Positions 12,309 to 23,584 are shown, counted from the stretch's first letter. The stretch: 64,000 nucleotides of DNA from Rotaria macrura (GCA_900239685.1 OENT01000659.1:23790-87789); one strand, 5' to 3'. Made by a program: numbers and translations. Notes: generated from the letters alone by a model not told the origin.

Positions 12309-15300
12309 TCATGTTTCTTTAAATAAAATCCCATAAGGTCGAATGTCCTGTGGATTTTGACATTTCCATACACTTGTACGAAGTTTTTCTATCGAACTAT
12401 TTTTAACTCTAACTTGAAACATAATCTGGTATCGTCGGCTGTTATATGATACTGCTGGACAGTAGTTAGAACCGGAAAATGAGGGATTAGGTGATAAATA
12501 TATCCCGGGTCCATAATTATTACCATTGGCCATATGAATACCATTACTACCACCGGCCATTAAACCATTGCGTAATATCGATACCACGTTGGTGGTTTCA
12601 GTACCATGATATGCTACAGGCCATGAATCAACGTCGGTTCCTAACCATTTAGCATTTTCAAATTTATCAAGTACCTTAATAGCTTTTCTGAACCAGCCAC
12701 ATGGCCGCTTATAAGGTTCCGGACCACGTTGAAAAAATTTCCCCGTATCATTGGTTGTTCTAAAATCATAGTCATAACATTTATCAAAAAAATTCTCATC
12801 TAGCATAAGATGTTCTTGAAATCGGTTAATACGAACGATGCAGGATGAAAAATGTGGTATGTAGGCTGCAATCGATCCTCGATTGTATTGATAAAATTGA
12901 ACGTTATTATCAGATTCCCATCGATTGATGTCATTATCAGTATTCCAATAGCTCAATCGAAGACTTTCAGGGCATGTATACTCAGCTGGCTCATTTATTA
13001 CTAATAGTGGGCAATGTTCTTTGTTTTTTTGATCAAATTGAATATGATCACCCGTGAATTGAATCACTGATATAATTCGATTCTTATTTTCTTCTTGTGT
13101 TCCCAGTTCAGGTATATAATCTTCGTCTTTCCATTCCGTATTTGGAAATGATTGACTTTGGTATAATACTGATGAGTTTGATTCGTTTTCTTGTGCCATT
13201 TGATACTCAATTATTCGACTAGAATAGTATGTAACAGCCTTACTTGCATATACACTCGCCGTTTTACACCGGGGACATTTAACTCGTTCACCGGAATCAC
13301 ACTCGTCAACATTGTTTGATGATTGTTTCTCTTGTAATTTTCTACAGCAGTCATCACAAAATAAAGTTGAACAGGCTGGATCGAGACATAGTTTATGCTG
13401 TTTTGGTATTCTATGGCAGTTGAAACATTGTAAGGCTGAAATTCCTTCTTTTTCAAATTTTCCAATGATTATTGATTTACGATATGCTGATAATTGAACT
13501 TTATTATAACATTTTGAACAATAAGGATTTTGATTTGTATTATCACAACTAGATTCAACACAAATTCGACAGAATACTTGTAAACAATGTGGACATTCTA
13601 AATTATTGTCATTGAGCGGTGATAAACAAGTTGAACATTCGGGTTTATCTATTAGATATAGTGACGAACTGGACGGCTTATTAGTTAAGGTGGCTGTACT
13701 AGAGACTGATTCAAGTGCTCGAATTAAACTATTCTCACTGGATGAAGCTTGTGTTACAGATTTATTTGGATCTTTTTTATCAGTACTAATTTTATCAATA
13801 TGCAATTTTAATTGCTTCATTTTTAATTGCTTCATTTTCATTGAAGATTGAATCCAATTATTTGACGATTTAAAATGAAACCTCAAGTACTCCATGTCAA
13901 GTTCTTGTTGTTCAAGCAAAGAAATCGCTTTTGATTTATCATTTAATTCTTGTCTTTTAAATTGCTTAGTTAGTTTAATAGCACGCATTGCTTCAGTTGG
14001 AAACATTAAACAAACTGCTCTATTATCAAAATCAGCTGCATATTCATAATTTTTGATGGAGAATTTAAATTCATTTAAATCCGACACGGTTTTCGAATAC
14101 TTATAAATGTTTACTTCATTTGTTTGAGACGAACATATATCTCGATTCAGACATGTATCAGGTTGAAAATTAAATTTCAATTGTATGATAGAACCACGAT
14201 TGATTTTTAATTCCGACATAGGAGTATATGAATTATTAACTATTGAGTAATATTTTCCATTAACCATTATTCCTTGAGCATATCGACCATCCGAACATTT
14301 CGTTTTAGAAAATTGAGATAATAATAAACGATCATAAGGTAATGCAATAAACAACGGATAATCATAGACGTCAACTGATTTCGATATATTTGATTTTAAT
14401 GATTTTAAATGCGATTCATCAGCATTAACAGAAATAAATATTTCTCTTAGTAATTTAAAGTAAGTTTCTTCGTTCATATTCATGTTTTCTGATAAATTAT
14501 TCTTTTGAATAATTTCAGTGATTTTTTCACTTAAATTTCTATGTTTCAACGGATGAATTAGTTGTGATGAAGGAATTATACCCATTTTAATTTCGTTGAA
14601 TGGCCAATATTCATGGTTTTCCTCTTTGCTGATAGTACGAATCATTTTGGAATAATCAGAATTTTCATTTTCTAACTGATATGAATGGTTTTTAATTAAA
14701 TGAAACATAAGCAATTCTATCATTGAAATCGATTGATTCTCTGCAAATAATCTTTTTGATTCTTTGCGTTCTAATAATAATAATTGTGATTTATGTATAA
14801 CTAATAATCGAAATGGTGATAATGCCACACGATTTAATCGAAAGGTTATTTTCAGAATTTCTTCACATAATTCTTTTTTGCCATTTTCCAATGGAAGCAT
14901 TATATTTTCATATACTAATGCATAATCAGCTAGATCAACTGGTATCGCATTAGTGTTAGTACTGTATAGTAAAGTAGACAAAATACGGTGAGCTTGAATA
15001 ATAGTCATGGATTTCGGCAGCCATATCGATTTAGATTGATTATCAGTCGTCGTTGAAGAAGATCTATTCAATGATTGAATGGAATATATTTCATACTTAA
15101 TCAAATCAATATTGGCAGTGTCATTCATATGATTCGTTGATGGAAGATTGCTAAAATTTGTACATAAATCATTGACAAAGTTATTTAAGAGAGGATCTCC
15201 TTTTAATTCCATGGGTGTCTTTGAGTCTTGTCGATGAGAATTGTCGATCGTTTGTTGCACTATCTTAGCATGCTCTTTCGATGAAAATGAACTGAAACAA

Positions 15301-15443
15301 TAATTTTGGCTTTCAAACAATGCTTGTAATATATTGATACTTGTAACATCGTCATATATTGTTTTATTGATGCAATCATTCGTAGTATTGTGAGTAACAG
15401 CATTAGTATCGTCGGGATTCGGAGTAGGAAAATAATTACCCAT
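12309..15443 (-). CDS. Zinc-finger (RING/TRIAD-like) protein with C-terminal PARP-like ADP-ribosyltransferase fold
   Basis: A single uninterrupted 1044-codon frame starting with ATG (MGNYFPTPN). The N-terminal ~570 residues are helical and polar without a domain I can name; about 390-440 looks ubiquitin-like. Residues about 602-645 hold a Cys-rich cluster (CSTC...CPHC..VFCRIC...CSKC) and about 668-735 a second one (CFNC...CLDPAC...FCDDCC...CPRC), as in RING/IBR-type zinc binders. Residues about 925-1030 carry a C-terminal module with YHGT near 944 and GPGIYLSP near 978, matching the H-x-T and G-x-x-Y pockets of PARP-like folds; modules of this shape occur in many bdelloid and fungal proteins. 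I infer an E3-like or ADP-ribose-handling protein. Catalytic activity cannot be judged because the third acidic position is not evident. The lack of introns over 3.1 kb differs from the other genes here. Confidence 0.75.
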   Translation of the reverse strand: MGNYFPTPNPDDTNAVTHNTTNDCINKTIYDDVTSINILQALFESQNYCFSSFSSKEHAKIVQQTIDNSHRQDSKTPMELKGDPLLNNFVNDLCTNFSNLPSTNHMNDTANIDLIKYEIYSIQSLNRSSSTTTDNQSKSIWLPKSMTIIQAHRILSTLLYSTNTNAIPVDLADYALVYENIMLPLENGKKELCEEILKITFRLNRVALSPFRLLVIHKSQLLLLERKESKRLFAENQSISMIELLMFHLIKNHSYQLENENSDYSKMIRTISKEENHEYWPFNEIKMGIIPSSQLIHPLKHRNLSEKITEIIQKNNLSENMNMNEETYFKLLREIFISVNADESHLKSLKSNISKSVDVYDYPLFIALPYDRLLLSQFSKTKCSDGRYAQGIMVNGKYYSIVNNSYTPMSELKINRGSIIQLKFNFQPDTCLNRDICSSQTNEVNIYKYSKTVSDLNEFKFSIKNYEYAADFDNRAVCLMFPTEAMRAIKLTKQFKRQELNDKSKAISLLEQQELDMEYLRFHFKSSNNWIQSSMKMKQLKMKQLKLHIDKISTDKKDPNKSVTQASSSENSLIRALESVSSTATLTNKPSSSSLYLIDKPECSTCLSPLNDNNLECPHCLQVFCRICVESSCDNTNQNPYCSKCYNKVQLSAYRKSIIIGKFEKEGISALQCFNCHRIPKQHKLCLDPACSTLFCDDCCRKLQEKQSSNNVDECDSGERVKCPRCKTASVYASKAVTYYSSRIIEYQMAQENESNSSVLYQSQSFPNTEWKDEDYIPELGTQEENKNRIISVIQFTGDHIQFDQKNKEHCPLLVINEPAEYTCPESLRLSYWNTDNDINRWESDNNVQFYQYNRGSIAAYIPHFSSCIVRINRFQEHLMLDENFFDKCYDYDFRTTNDTGKFFQRGPEPYKRPCGWFRKAIKVLDKFENAKWLGTDVDSWPVAYHGTETTNVVSILRNGLMAGGSNGIHMANGNNYGPGIYLSPNPSFSGSNYCPAVSYNSRRYQIMFQVRVKNSSIEKLRTSVWKCQNPQDIRPYGILFKET

Positions 15444-16045
15444 GTGTTCGATTACGTCTCACCGCTCAAATCTGAAATAGAGCGTACTCAAATTCTAGGA
15501 GTTATATATTTACACGATGTATAGTAAAATTTTCTTCTTCCAACAAATTAAGAGACCATTTCTGATCATGCTTTTTGTTAAATTTCAAATGTAAGGTATC
15601 ATTACCTCCTAAGACTCATGCAGTACGTACAATCCAAGGGTTTCAGGTACGGATCTGCAAAAATCAAAATTCTATACAGTTGTCCATAAAAAAATATCAT
15701 ACATACGTTCATCTGTAGCAATGAATGCGATAGTAGAATTCTATTACAACTGAAAAAGGTCTGGTTTTGGCTACACGTGTCACAGATAAAAGAATCTCAC
15801 CAAACGAACGAATTCTCCTATAGAATTTAAAACAAGCAGCAGAACACAAAACACTATCCTCTTCGGTACGAAGAAGGCAAATTCTGAATAGGTATACGAG
15901 ACAAGTATATCTGGGAAAGAAATTCTGGTGAAGAAGAATGTGGGGGTGGGGTGACACGACAGTTAAGTCTGATTTAAAGATCAATTGAAAAACTACAAGA
16001 TAATTACTTTATTTAGTCGTGCTAACATTCATATAAAAAATCGAA
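15444..16045. other. Upstream region of the zinc-finger/PARP-like gene
   Basis: About 600 bp between the ATG at 15443 (minus) and a foldback element. It should contain that gene's promoter, but no distinct motif was identified. Confidence 0.4.
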
Positions 16046-16885
16046 CAGTTGCTTTATCAATGAGTACTGCCTATCATTCAAGTCAACTCACTGATGAACT
16101 TGTTTTGCAGTGCATGAGAAAGATTGTGTAACCTATATAATTTCACAACCATTCATTATTAAACGATGAATTTTTTATCCTTAATGTAGCTTTAAACAGG
16201 CTAGCAAAATATTCAAAAAGATTCGAGAAAAGATCACAATCCTTCATACCATGATTCAAACTTCTAAAGGAATACAACATAGGAAGAAGAGATCACCAAA
16301 AAAATGCTACTATTTGTAGATTTTGAGCAGCAAAGGTTGCTTTTTATGCAAAATAACTATCATTTTCGAAATCAGCATGCAAAATTACATCGGAAGCTAC
16401 AATATTTAACAGAAAATTCGGCTATTGAAAATTTTCGCCTGTACTCCCTCTGGACCTTTTATTAGGAAAATTTTCAGCTGTACCCTCGCGACAGGTGAAA
16501 ATTTTCATTAGCCGAATTTTCGGATACATTTTACAGCTTCTAATGTATTTTTGCATGCTGATTTCGAAAATAATAGTTATTTTGAATGAAAAACAATCTG
16601 TGCATTCAAAATCTACAACTAATTGCTGTTTTTTTAGTCATTTCCTTTTGCTATGTAATCTTTCTCCAGAATTTTGTATTACCGCATTAAAGATTGTGAT
16701 CTTTTCTCGAATCTTTTTAAATATTTTGCTAGCCTGTTTAAAGCTACATTAAGGATAAAAACTTCATCGTTGAATAATGAATTCTTGTGAAATTTTAACT
16801 TACACAATCTTTCTGATCCACTGCAAAACAAGTTCATCAGTGAGTATTCTTTTATGATAGAGAGTACTCATTTGTTGAGCAACCG
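16046..16885. mobile_element. Foldback element with ~400-bp imperfect inverted arms
   Basis: The left arm (16046-16445) and the reverse complement of the right arm (16490-16885) align along their whole length with scattered substitutions and small indels. Matching landmarks include CAGTTGCT/AGCAACCG at the ends, GTTTTGCAGTG/CACTGCAAAAC, AGGCTAGCAAAATATT/AATATTTTGCTAGCCT and TTTCGAAATCAGCATGCA/TGCATGCTGATTTCGAAA. The centre near 16465 holds GAAAATTTTC palindromes and GC-richer words (CCTCGCGACAGG). No transposase frame is present, so it is non-autonomous. Target duplications were not resolved. The 85-codon frame on plus inside the right arm (from 16495) is a by-product. Confidence 0.8.
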
Positions 16886-17741
16886 TCTAAGATTATTTTT
16901 TAAAAATTTTATAGAGTTAGTTCTGTTCTATATGTAGTACAATTTCGGTAATTTTTCATGCAACTATGGATGAGATACTAAGTCATAATATAGCGTAAGG
17001 GTCAGTATTTATTCAAAATGATCCCTCTCCTAAACTATTGATTTTGTCTCCAAAACTAAAAGTGGCCAAAGTTCGATTTGTTGATTCAATATCTTCAGAT
17101 CAGTCTCAGTAATAAAATATTTACAAGAAAAAAATCTAGCGGGAGGGGGGAGGGTATAGTCCATGTAAAAAACCGCCGCTCCCTTTGTTTTTCCTTCATT
17201 CATATATGACTTGATAGCGCTTGCAAAGTTGACCACGAATATCTAGATTTTATTTTATTTTAAATTGCTCATTGTTTGGCTGAAAAATCTTTAAAAACCG
17301 TGAATGCGGAAAAAAGGTATAGTATTTTTGACGATACAATTAATTTTTTGTCAAAATTTCACTCCAGTTAATCAATATAAGGTTATACTCTCCAATTAAG
17401 CATTATTTAGCTCAGTTTCTTATGCTGATTTCGCGTAACATATTGTTAAAACATTGAATGTGAGTGTTTATTGTAATAACTGAAAATTATAACAAAAATT
17501 TCATATTTTTTATCCTTTTTCTCAAAAACTTGAATTTCTCGAAGAATAAAAGAAAATTTTGAAAAGGTAAATAAGAATGTTTACTCTTTAAATAGAGATG
17601 AATAAATAGAAAGGGACACCCTTACTGCATGCATACCAACTTTGTGAGAAAATTCAACATTCACTTGTATTCATTAAAATTTTAATGGAAGAATTCTTGA
17701 AAAATGAAAAAACTATGATCAATTTTACACAATTCTTATCT
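16886..17741. other. Intergenic, no gene seen
   Basis: AT-rich; contains a short G-run patch near 17135-17155 that is the C-rich coding-strand equivalent of a small minus-strand open frame with no similarity to known proteins. It forms the 3' flank of the WWE-like gene. Confidence 0.4.
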
Positions 17742-19299
17742 TCAGAATTTAAGTATTCCTTTATCACAATGTTTTTTATCGCTGATATATCCCATCGAAC
17801 CACCGGGAAGAGTTCTTCGGAAGGCTTTATTATTTCGACTACTCGGTAGTTCGATAGTTTCCGAGTGGTCGAAGTTGATCCGATAAGCACTCGAAAATCA
17901 ATGTGCCATATGAGAATGATTCTGACGACTCCATTTTCGATGGGCTCGAATGTTAATCAGAACGAGAAAACAATGTTTAATTCAAGTTTCGAGCACTCGC
18001 CACACCCCTCAGCGAATTTTTATGGGCTGCTTAGGTATTGAACAACACGAAGATCATATTGTATGAAAAACACATTATTTTTTTACCATTCTTTCTGTTC
18101 GTTCCGGTCGACGATTCATTGAAGACCTCTTCCTAAGATTATAAAGAAGCAGATGTTACCGTTGTGATATGCACTTACCCTTCGTTCTTCAATAACGATA
18201 GGCGCATTTGTTCATTGATTTCTTCCTGAAATCGTCGAATCAGATCACCTTTCACCTTTCTTATTTGTTCGCTCCATTTTTGTGCAAATCTTCGGATTAT
18301 CTGTTGCTTTTCTGTCTTTTTTATTGTTTGCCATTTTTCCAAATCTTTGTTATGTTTCCATCGTAGTTCATACAGCCAAATAGGGTCATCAACAGCTTCA
18401 ATCTAAAGATAGATGCATAAAAAGTCAAAGTCTCTAGCATCAACATAAACTTTAATTGAACTTACATCTATTGTTTGGCCAATAGCGGAATTTCCAACCC
18501 GTGCACTATCTGTATTGGTGCTTGCAGACGAGTCACCTTCAGCAACGATCTTAAATGGTAAAGATGTTCGATCAATTGATGGGTTTTTCGAAACATATCG
18601 GCATGTCCAAGCGTTATAGAAATTCATTTTGCTACGGAATTCCACATTTTCGCTAATATATACCGGGCAAGGTTTCATGACTTACCGTTTCAAACCATAA
18701 AGATAAAACTGGTCTTCTTGTTTGATACATGAGTACCATGCAATCAGTCTTATCTTTGCAGTATGTTCGTTTTATTCTTACAATAAAATCTCATAAAATC
18801 TTCCAACTAGGTTTCAGAGGAAAAAAATCTAACAACGTCAAAAAGCTGCACCTTTTGGATGAAATTACTCGATAGATTTTTATTGCAGCATGTATTGGGA
18901 AAAAATGGAGTGTATATCACTCCACTTATAGTTTTTAACAAGTCTGATAAACGGTTGGTAACACACTTTCGATTTTCGAGACGGTTTCTCTCACTTTCCA
19001 ATTTTAAACCTCCCCCATTCAAGAGTGTTGATCCGTGATCGTGTCGATATTCGATTGATGCTACCGAAACATATTCAACGGATGTTATCGAAACATACTG
19101 AGGTGAAGATGGTGAAACATGTTGATGTGAGTCTGTTGTTGAAGCAAATTGAGTCGATGATACAGAAACATGATCAGCGAATGTTGTTGAAACATATTCA
19201 GCTGGTAGTGTTCGATCGATCTGGAATAAAATCAATTTATCTTTTAAACTAAGCCTAGAAAAGTTAATAAAAAGTTTGTCTTACACACGGATAAAACAT
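17742..19299 (-). CDS. WWE-like domain protein, six exons predicted
   Basis: The exons 19299-19285, 19220-19010, 18753-18686, 18549-18466, 18402-18179 and 17889-17742 join in frame at GT-AG boundaries (strong donors GTAAGTTC at 18465 and GTAAGTGC at 18178) to give 249 aa. Exon 2 is Ser/Thr-rich with repeated EYVS words. Residues encoded by the last two exons read IWLYELRWKHN...KWQTIKKTE..., then after a basic helical insert GAYRINFDHSETIELPSS and FRRTL. That layout (W...W...E, then a Y-x-I-x-F-D strand and an R-R end) resembles a WWE domain, which binds ADP-ribose units in PARP and Deltex proteins. The second half is the better-supported part. The 33- or 135-bp choice for the intron after 18686 is ambiguous, and the first exon (MFYPC) abuts a transposon end, so the true start may lie in an upstream exon near 21 kb. 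Confidence 0.5.
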
Positions 19300-19305
19300 A
19301 GTCAC

Positions 19306-20935
19306 CAGTGATGGGATCGATTCGTGTTTCTTACGAACTGAACCGAACCGATTAAAAGATAAAAAGACGTTTGCCGATTTCTGCTCTTTTTTTCAAAGAT
19401 ATTCATTTATAAAAATTTATTGACGACGTGATTATAATACTTTCGATAGTTCTAAGAGTAACTTAGAAAGATGAGCTGCAGACAATTTTTAAAACATAAG
19501 TATTTTCTCTTTTATGTTAGAAATATTTTTCAACCGGAAAAGACTACAGTGTACTCTTAGTGGATAGCGAATTTCTTTCGAAATGAAGAACGAATCATTA
19601 GATTTTTTTCATCCCTCAATGCAAAGAGTAGAATTAGTTTCAGCTAGCAGGTCATTGTTCATGGAAGGACGTTGTGTGAAAATGTCATGTAATCCAAGTT
19701 TGAGAAATGATCTAAATATGTTACACTTTTCAGCTTTTGCTCTTTACTTTTTTAGTATATCATTTCGGATTGACGAAGCACCTGAAAATAGTAACCTAAT
19801 GATGATGGGAAATATATCTATTAAAAAAGAAACAATTGTCCTTCAAAATATAACAATTTTGTCGAAATTCTAAATTTTATTTCGTTTTTTATAGTTTGAG
19901 AGGTAATAACCACTATGACTGTCTAAATTTGAAAGGTCTGGAAATCTCAGTAAAGTTATGTTTTGAAATATTAGTTAGATACTTTTTCCTACTTTCTTGC
20001 TGTATGTTAAAAATTATTTTAAAATTCAAAACAGCGAGATATTTATTTTGGAATTAAAAAGTAATATAAATTGATAATCAATTAATATTATATATATATA
20101 TATAAGTGCATCCTGCTAAAATGTTGTCTGTAAAAGTGTATACCGAGCGATGAACATAACTATTACTCATTACTGAAGGTTTTTGAAGCAGTTGGTAATT
20201 TGAAGTAAACTAACTTATCAATCATTTTATTTATGCTATTCAAAAATATTGTGAAGCTTTCAATCGTGTTCAAAAAGTAATTATCAGCACTAATTTTACA
20301 TGAAACAGAATTACACAGTTGTACATACAACGATATCTATTGTTCTTTTTATTTTTCGTTCTGTTTTGAAAATCGCACTGAGGAAACGAATTTCTCCCGT
20401 TCTTGGTGCAATGTGCAGAAGAGAAAGAAAGATAAAAATTCTTCTATATGTTATGTGTAATTTTCTTTAGTCATGTTGATAACGATGACTTTTCCAACGC
20501 GGTCGGCAGCCTCGTAATATTGTTGAATAAAATAAATAAAATGAATCATGAATTCGTTAACCTTAGGGATGTGCGGTGTCGGCATACTGATTAGCAGTGT
20601 CACCGATGCACTGACACTGACCCTCATTGACCTCAATTTACGTCTAAAAGTATAATATTCTGCATGCAGATTGTAGTCAACAGAAATCAGGATCGATCTC
20701 AGTGCTGCTACACTGACCTCAGTTTCACCGCCTTCACTGTCGGTATTACACCGTTCAGTGCAAAACTGCACATCCCTAGTTAACCTTGCAATTAGTATAT
20801 TCATTTATATATCATCAGATAATATAGATATACTTTGCTCGTTCACTTTTAGTCGACAGGTTAACAAATGTATGAGAATATATTTCTAAAAGAAATCGGT
20901 TCCTAACACCTGGAACCGAACCGGTCCCATCACTG
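19306..20935. mobile_element. Non-autonomous hAT-like element, 1.63 kb
   Basis: The left end CAGTGATGGGATCGATTCG and the right end ...GAACCGGTCCCATCACTG are inverted copies over their first ~13 bases. The flanking octamers ATAGTCAC (19298-19305) and TTTGTCAC (20936-20943) agree at six of eight positions, consistent with the 8-bp target duplication typical of hAT elements after some decay. Inside are AT-rich DNA with a (TA)n run near 20090 and a ~200-bp segment (20570-20780) rich in CACTGA words. No transposase frame is evident. It sits between a donor-like site near 20950 and the exon at 19220, so it may lie in an intron of the minus-strand gene. Confidence 0.6.
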
Positions 20936-20968
20936 TTTGTCACTTACCCTTGAAATTTATCGATTGGA

Positions 20969-21265
20969 CTAACAACTTAAACGAAAATTAACACCAATTA
21001 GAATTAAAATAAGCATGTCAGAAAATGTGATCCGACATGCATCAGTTTTAGACTTTGTACTAAGAGAAGTTGAAGAATAACTCGTTGATGCATCATATTG
21101 CATTTTTGTCTGTCTTCTTGTTTGAACACGATCATGACCTTCAATGTAAACAAACTGTTGAGTATATTCGACAAATATACTAGTTGGAGACAAACATGGC
21201 ACTAAATGGTGGTTTCGAAATAACTTGATAACCAGGCCTATACGCAGGTCAAACGGATCTGTAGC
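20969..21265 (-). CDS. Possible upstream exon, unidentified
   Basis: An open minus-strand segment starts after an acceptor-like CTAG at 21266-21269 (ATDPFDLRIGLVIKLFRNHH...) and runs about 95 codons. It has a Ser/Thr/Lys-rich middle and ends with a hydrophobic stretch (MLILILIGVNF) before a stop at 20969. It lies upstream of the WWE-like gene on the same strand with the 1.6-kb transposon between them and could be its 5' exon, but no confident splice path joins them. The family is not recognised. Confidence 0.3.
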   Translation of the reverse strand, partial: ATDPFDLRIGLVIKLFRNHHLVPCLSPTSIFVEYTQQFVYIEGHDRVQTRRQTKMQYDASTSYSSTSLSTKSKTDACRITFSDMLILILIGVNFRLSC

Positions 21266-21269
21266 CTAG

Positions 21270-22286
21270 TTCAGCCAAATATTCTATCGAACTTGGCTGG
21301 GGTGGCAACACTGTTCGACCCCCGATTCGACAATTTTATACTTTGTTGGCATGATTTTTTATTGACATTTGACTTATCGCTGAGCGGGGATAGGGAAAAT
21401 TTTCCTCGCTACTCGCTCCACCACGCCCCGTTGATCACTTTTTTCTACATGACGAAAAATATGCAATAGCTGTGGATTAAGAAAAATATCTTTGCAAAGG
21501 AAATTTGGTTCGGGCTCAAACTAGGCAGGGAGAGATGAAGGAGTCTCGGGTATTCTCGGACCAGGTTGAATAAAAGTTGAATCGAGCTGTACGAGTTTAG
21601 CCAATGTTCCAGACACTGTAGGGCTGGCCGAGTCATAAAAATGTGGCCCGATCCGACGTCCGGTGAGTGCTTCTTTCAGCCTTTTCTAACCATCTCTCGG
21701 TCGGAAAAATTGTCCAAGTCTGTTCGGCATCTATATTGTCTTATATTGGTTATTTGTATTATTTGTGTACATTCCAATGATTTACTTTAATTCATTTCAA
21801 AAACCAATGTTTGAGGCCTAACCAAAAATCGGATTCTTCGAAGCCAAAGAAAAAAAACTGAAAATTGAAATTAGCGACTAAACATTTTCGAATTTCGGTC
21901 TGAATATTTATGAATCTTTATGAATCGTAACGATATTGAGAACGGTACACTTTATCACAAAGAAACATTTTAAATTCGATACAGTCCATTTTGCAATGAT
22001 TTTTAAATGATTCAAGAGCACATGTAGAAACAATATGTATTTTGTTAATGTACTTGAGAATCTTTTTTAATCGAAGACCAATGTTTGCATTTAATATTGT
22101 ATAGTTATTTTCAGTCTTTTAGTATCACCAATATACTGCATGTTTAATCAATGCTCTCCTCAATGTCTTTCTCAACTTTGGGGGCCAAATCGGGCATGTG
22201 CAGAAAACATTTCGTGAAATGCTAGTGTTGTGATCTTGTGATAGTTCATGTGACTCCACTGTTTGTAATCATCTTTCGTAATAGTA
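21270..22286. other. Intergenic, no gene seen
   Basis: About 1 kb with no recognisable coding segment; a minus-strand frame at 21445-21636 has no supporting features. It includes the 3' flank of the truncated transglycosylase-like fragment. Confidence 0.4.
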
Positions 22287-22614
22287 TCAAGTATTTTCAT
22301 CAATAATTCGACAATTAAATGTTAATCCTTTTAATGTTCCTTGTATTCCAACAGGCATAAAAACAGGTGTTTCAATTAGGCAACGAGATTTAAGACTTCG
22401 ATCAAGTTCTAAACGACCTACACGAGATTTTGTTATTCTACACGTGTGAGTTACTTCAGAATGTGGTCGGGTATGAATGTGGGTTAATGTTGGATGGTAA
22501 AATAGATTTTCGGAAGGATCATTAATCATACATACAGTGAAAACCAGAGCCACACCACACCCTAAATGTTGATCGACAGCATCAAGTAAATAGGGATGCA
22601 ACAATTCCGATCCG

Positions 22615-22760
22615 AGTCGATTCCGATTCTAGAATCGGTCGGAATCGGTTAGAATCGGAATCGGAATCGTTCGGAATCGGTTGGAATCGGAATCGGTCGG
22701 AATCGGAATCGGTTAGAATTGGAAAAGGAATTGGAACCGGTCTGGGTTTGGTCGGGATCT
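22615..22760 (+). repeat. GGAATCGG minisatellite, left arm
   Basis: Degenerate tandem array of the words TCGGAATCGG, TTGGAATCGG and TTAGAATCGG. It gives a spurious minus-strand frame of repeated DSDSDRF residues. Confidence 0.85.
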
Positions 22761-23328
22761 GTCTGAAATCAATTGAAGACACCTAGAAATTATGCGAGGT
22801 TGCCTGGTATTTCCTCTAGTTGGCAAGGTTTCATTTAAAACTCATAAGAATATGTTCTAATTGACTCATATTGATTAAAATTGATCTGGGAATACTAGGG
22901 ACAGAGTACAACTAATGTGAAGTCAATAGAAATTGGTTTCACTCGACCCGATGTTTTTGAAATTCCCTCAAACTGATAGTAGCTATAGCATGAAATTGGT
23001 TGGTTTTATCTGATATATACTCAAATTGGTATGGAATTATTATGGAATAATTGAAGTTGTTTTGTAATTCATACGAAATCGTCGTCTATTATCTACGGCT
23101 GATCAAATTTCTCTAAAACTAACTTAAAATTCATCAAATCGGATAAAAAAAGTCATCAAATAGCATCTAGATATATCTGCTATTTACGCAAAAATGGAAC
23201 AAAATTTGAATTGACCTGATAAAGATTAATCTATTAGTTTTTTTCAGGGTAGGTAAATAAAGGGTTTTGTTTACTTAAGTTGGCTCTCGATTATTTAATA
23301 ATTATATAAGAAATTGATTCATTTTAAC

Positions 23329-23584
23329 CTACCCAGGTCGAACGATACGGACCGTTGAGTGACGCAGTTACACGGACCGTAACATCATTAAAATGGAGCC
23401 GTATACGGCCGTATTTTCACAGAATACGGCTGCGTATACGGTACTATTTCTGGGCACAGTAATAAAGGATCGTATACTGTGAAAATACGGCCGTGTACGG
23501 CCCTATTTTAATGATGTTATGGTCCGTATAACTGCGTCCACTCAACGGTCCGTAACGGATATCCGTTTTGATTGACCTGGGTAG
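23329..23584. mobile_element. Nested 256-bp palindromic MITE
   Basis: It begins CTACCCAGGTCGAA and ends TTGACCTGGGTAG, with GC-rich inverted arms built from CGTATACGGCC words around a centre near 23455. The flanks TTTTAAC (23322-23328) and TTTTACA (23585-23591) may be a diverged target duplication. It lies inside the larger hAT-type element, so it is the younger insertion or moved with it. Confidence 0.7.

Noticed and set aside
13211..13851. Additional frames inside the zinc-finger/PARP-like gene
   Set aside because: They overlap the 1044-codon frame on either strand and have no features of their own.
22582..22782. Minus frame rich in DSDRFRF residues
   Set aside because: Same minisatellite in opposite orientation; not a gene and not a CRISPR array, since there are no regular spacers.
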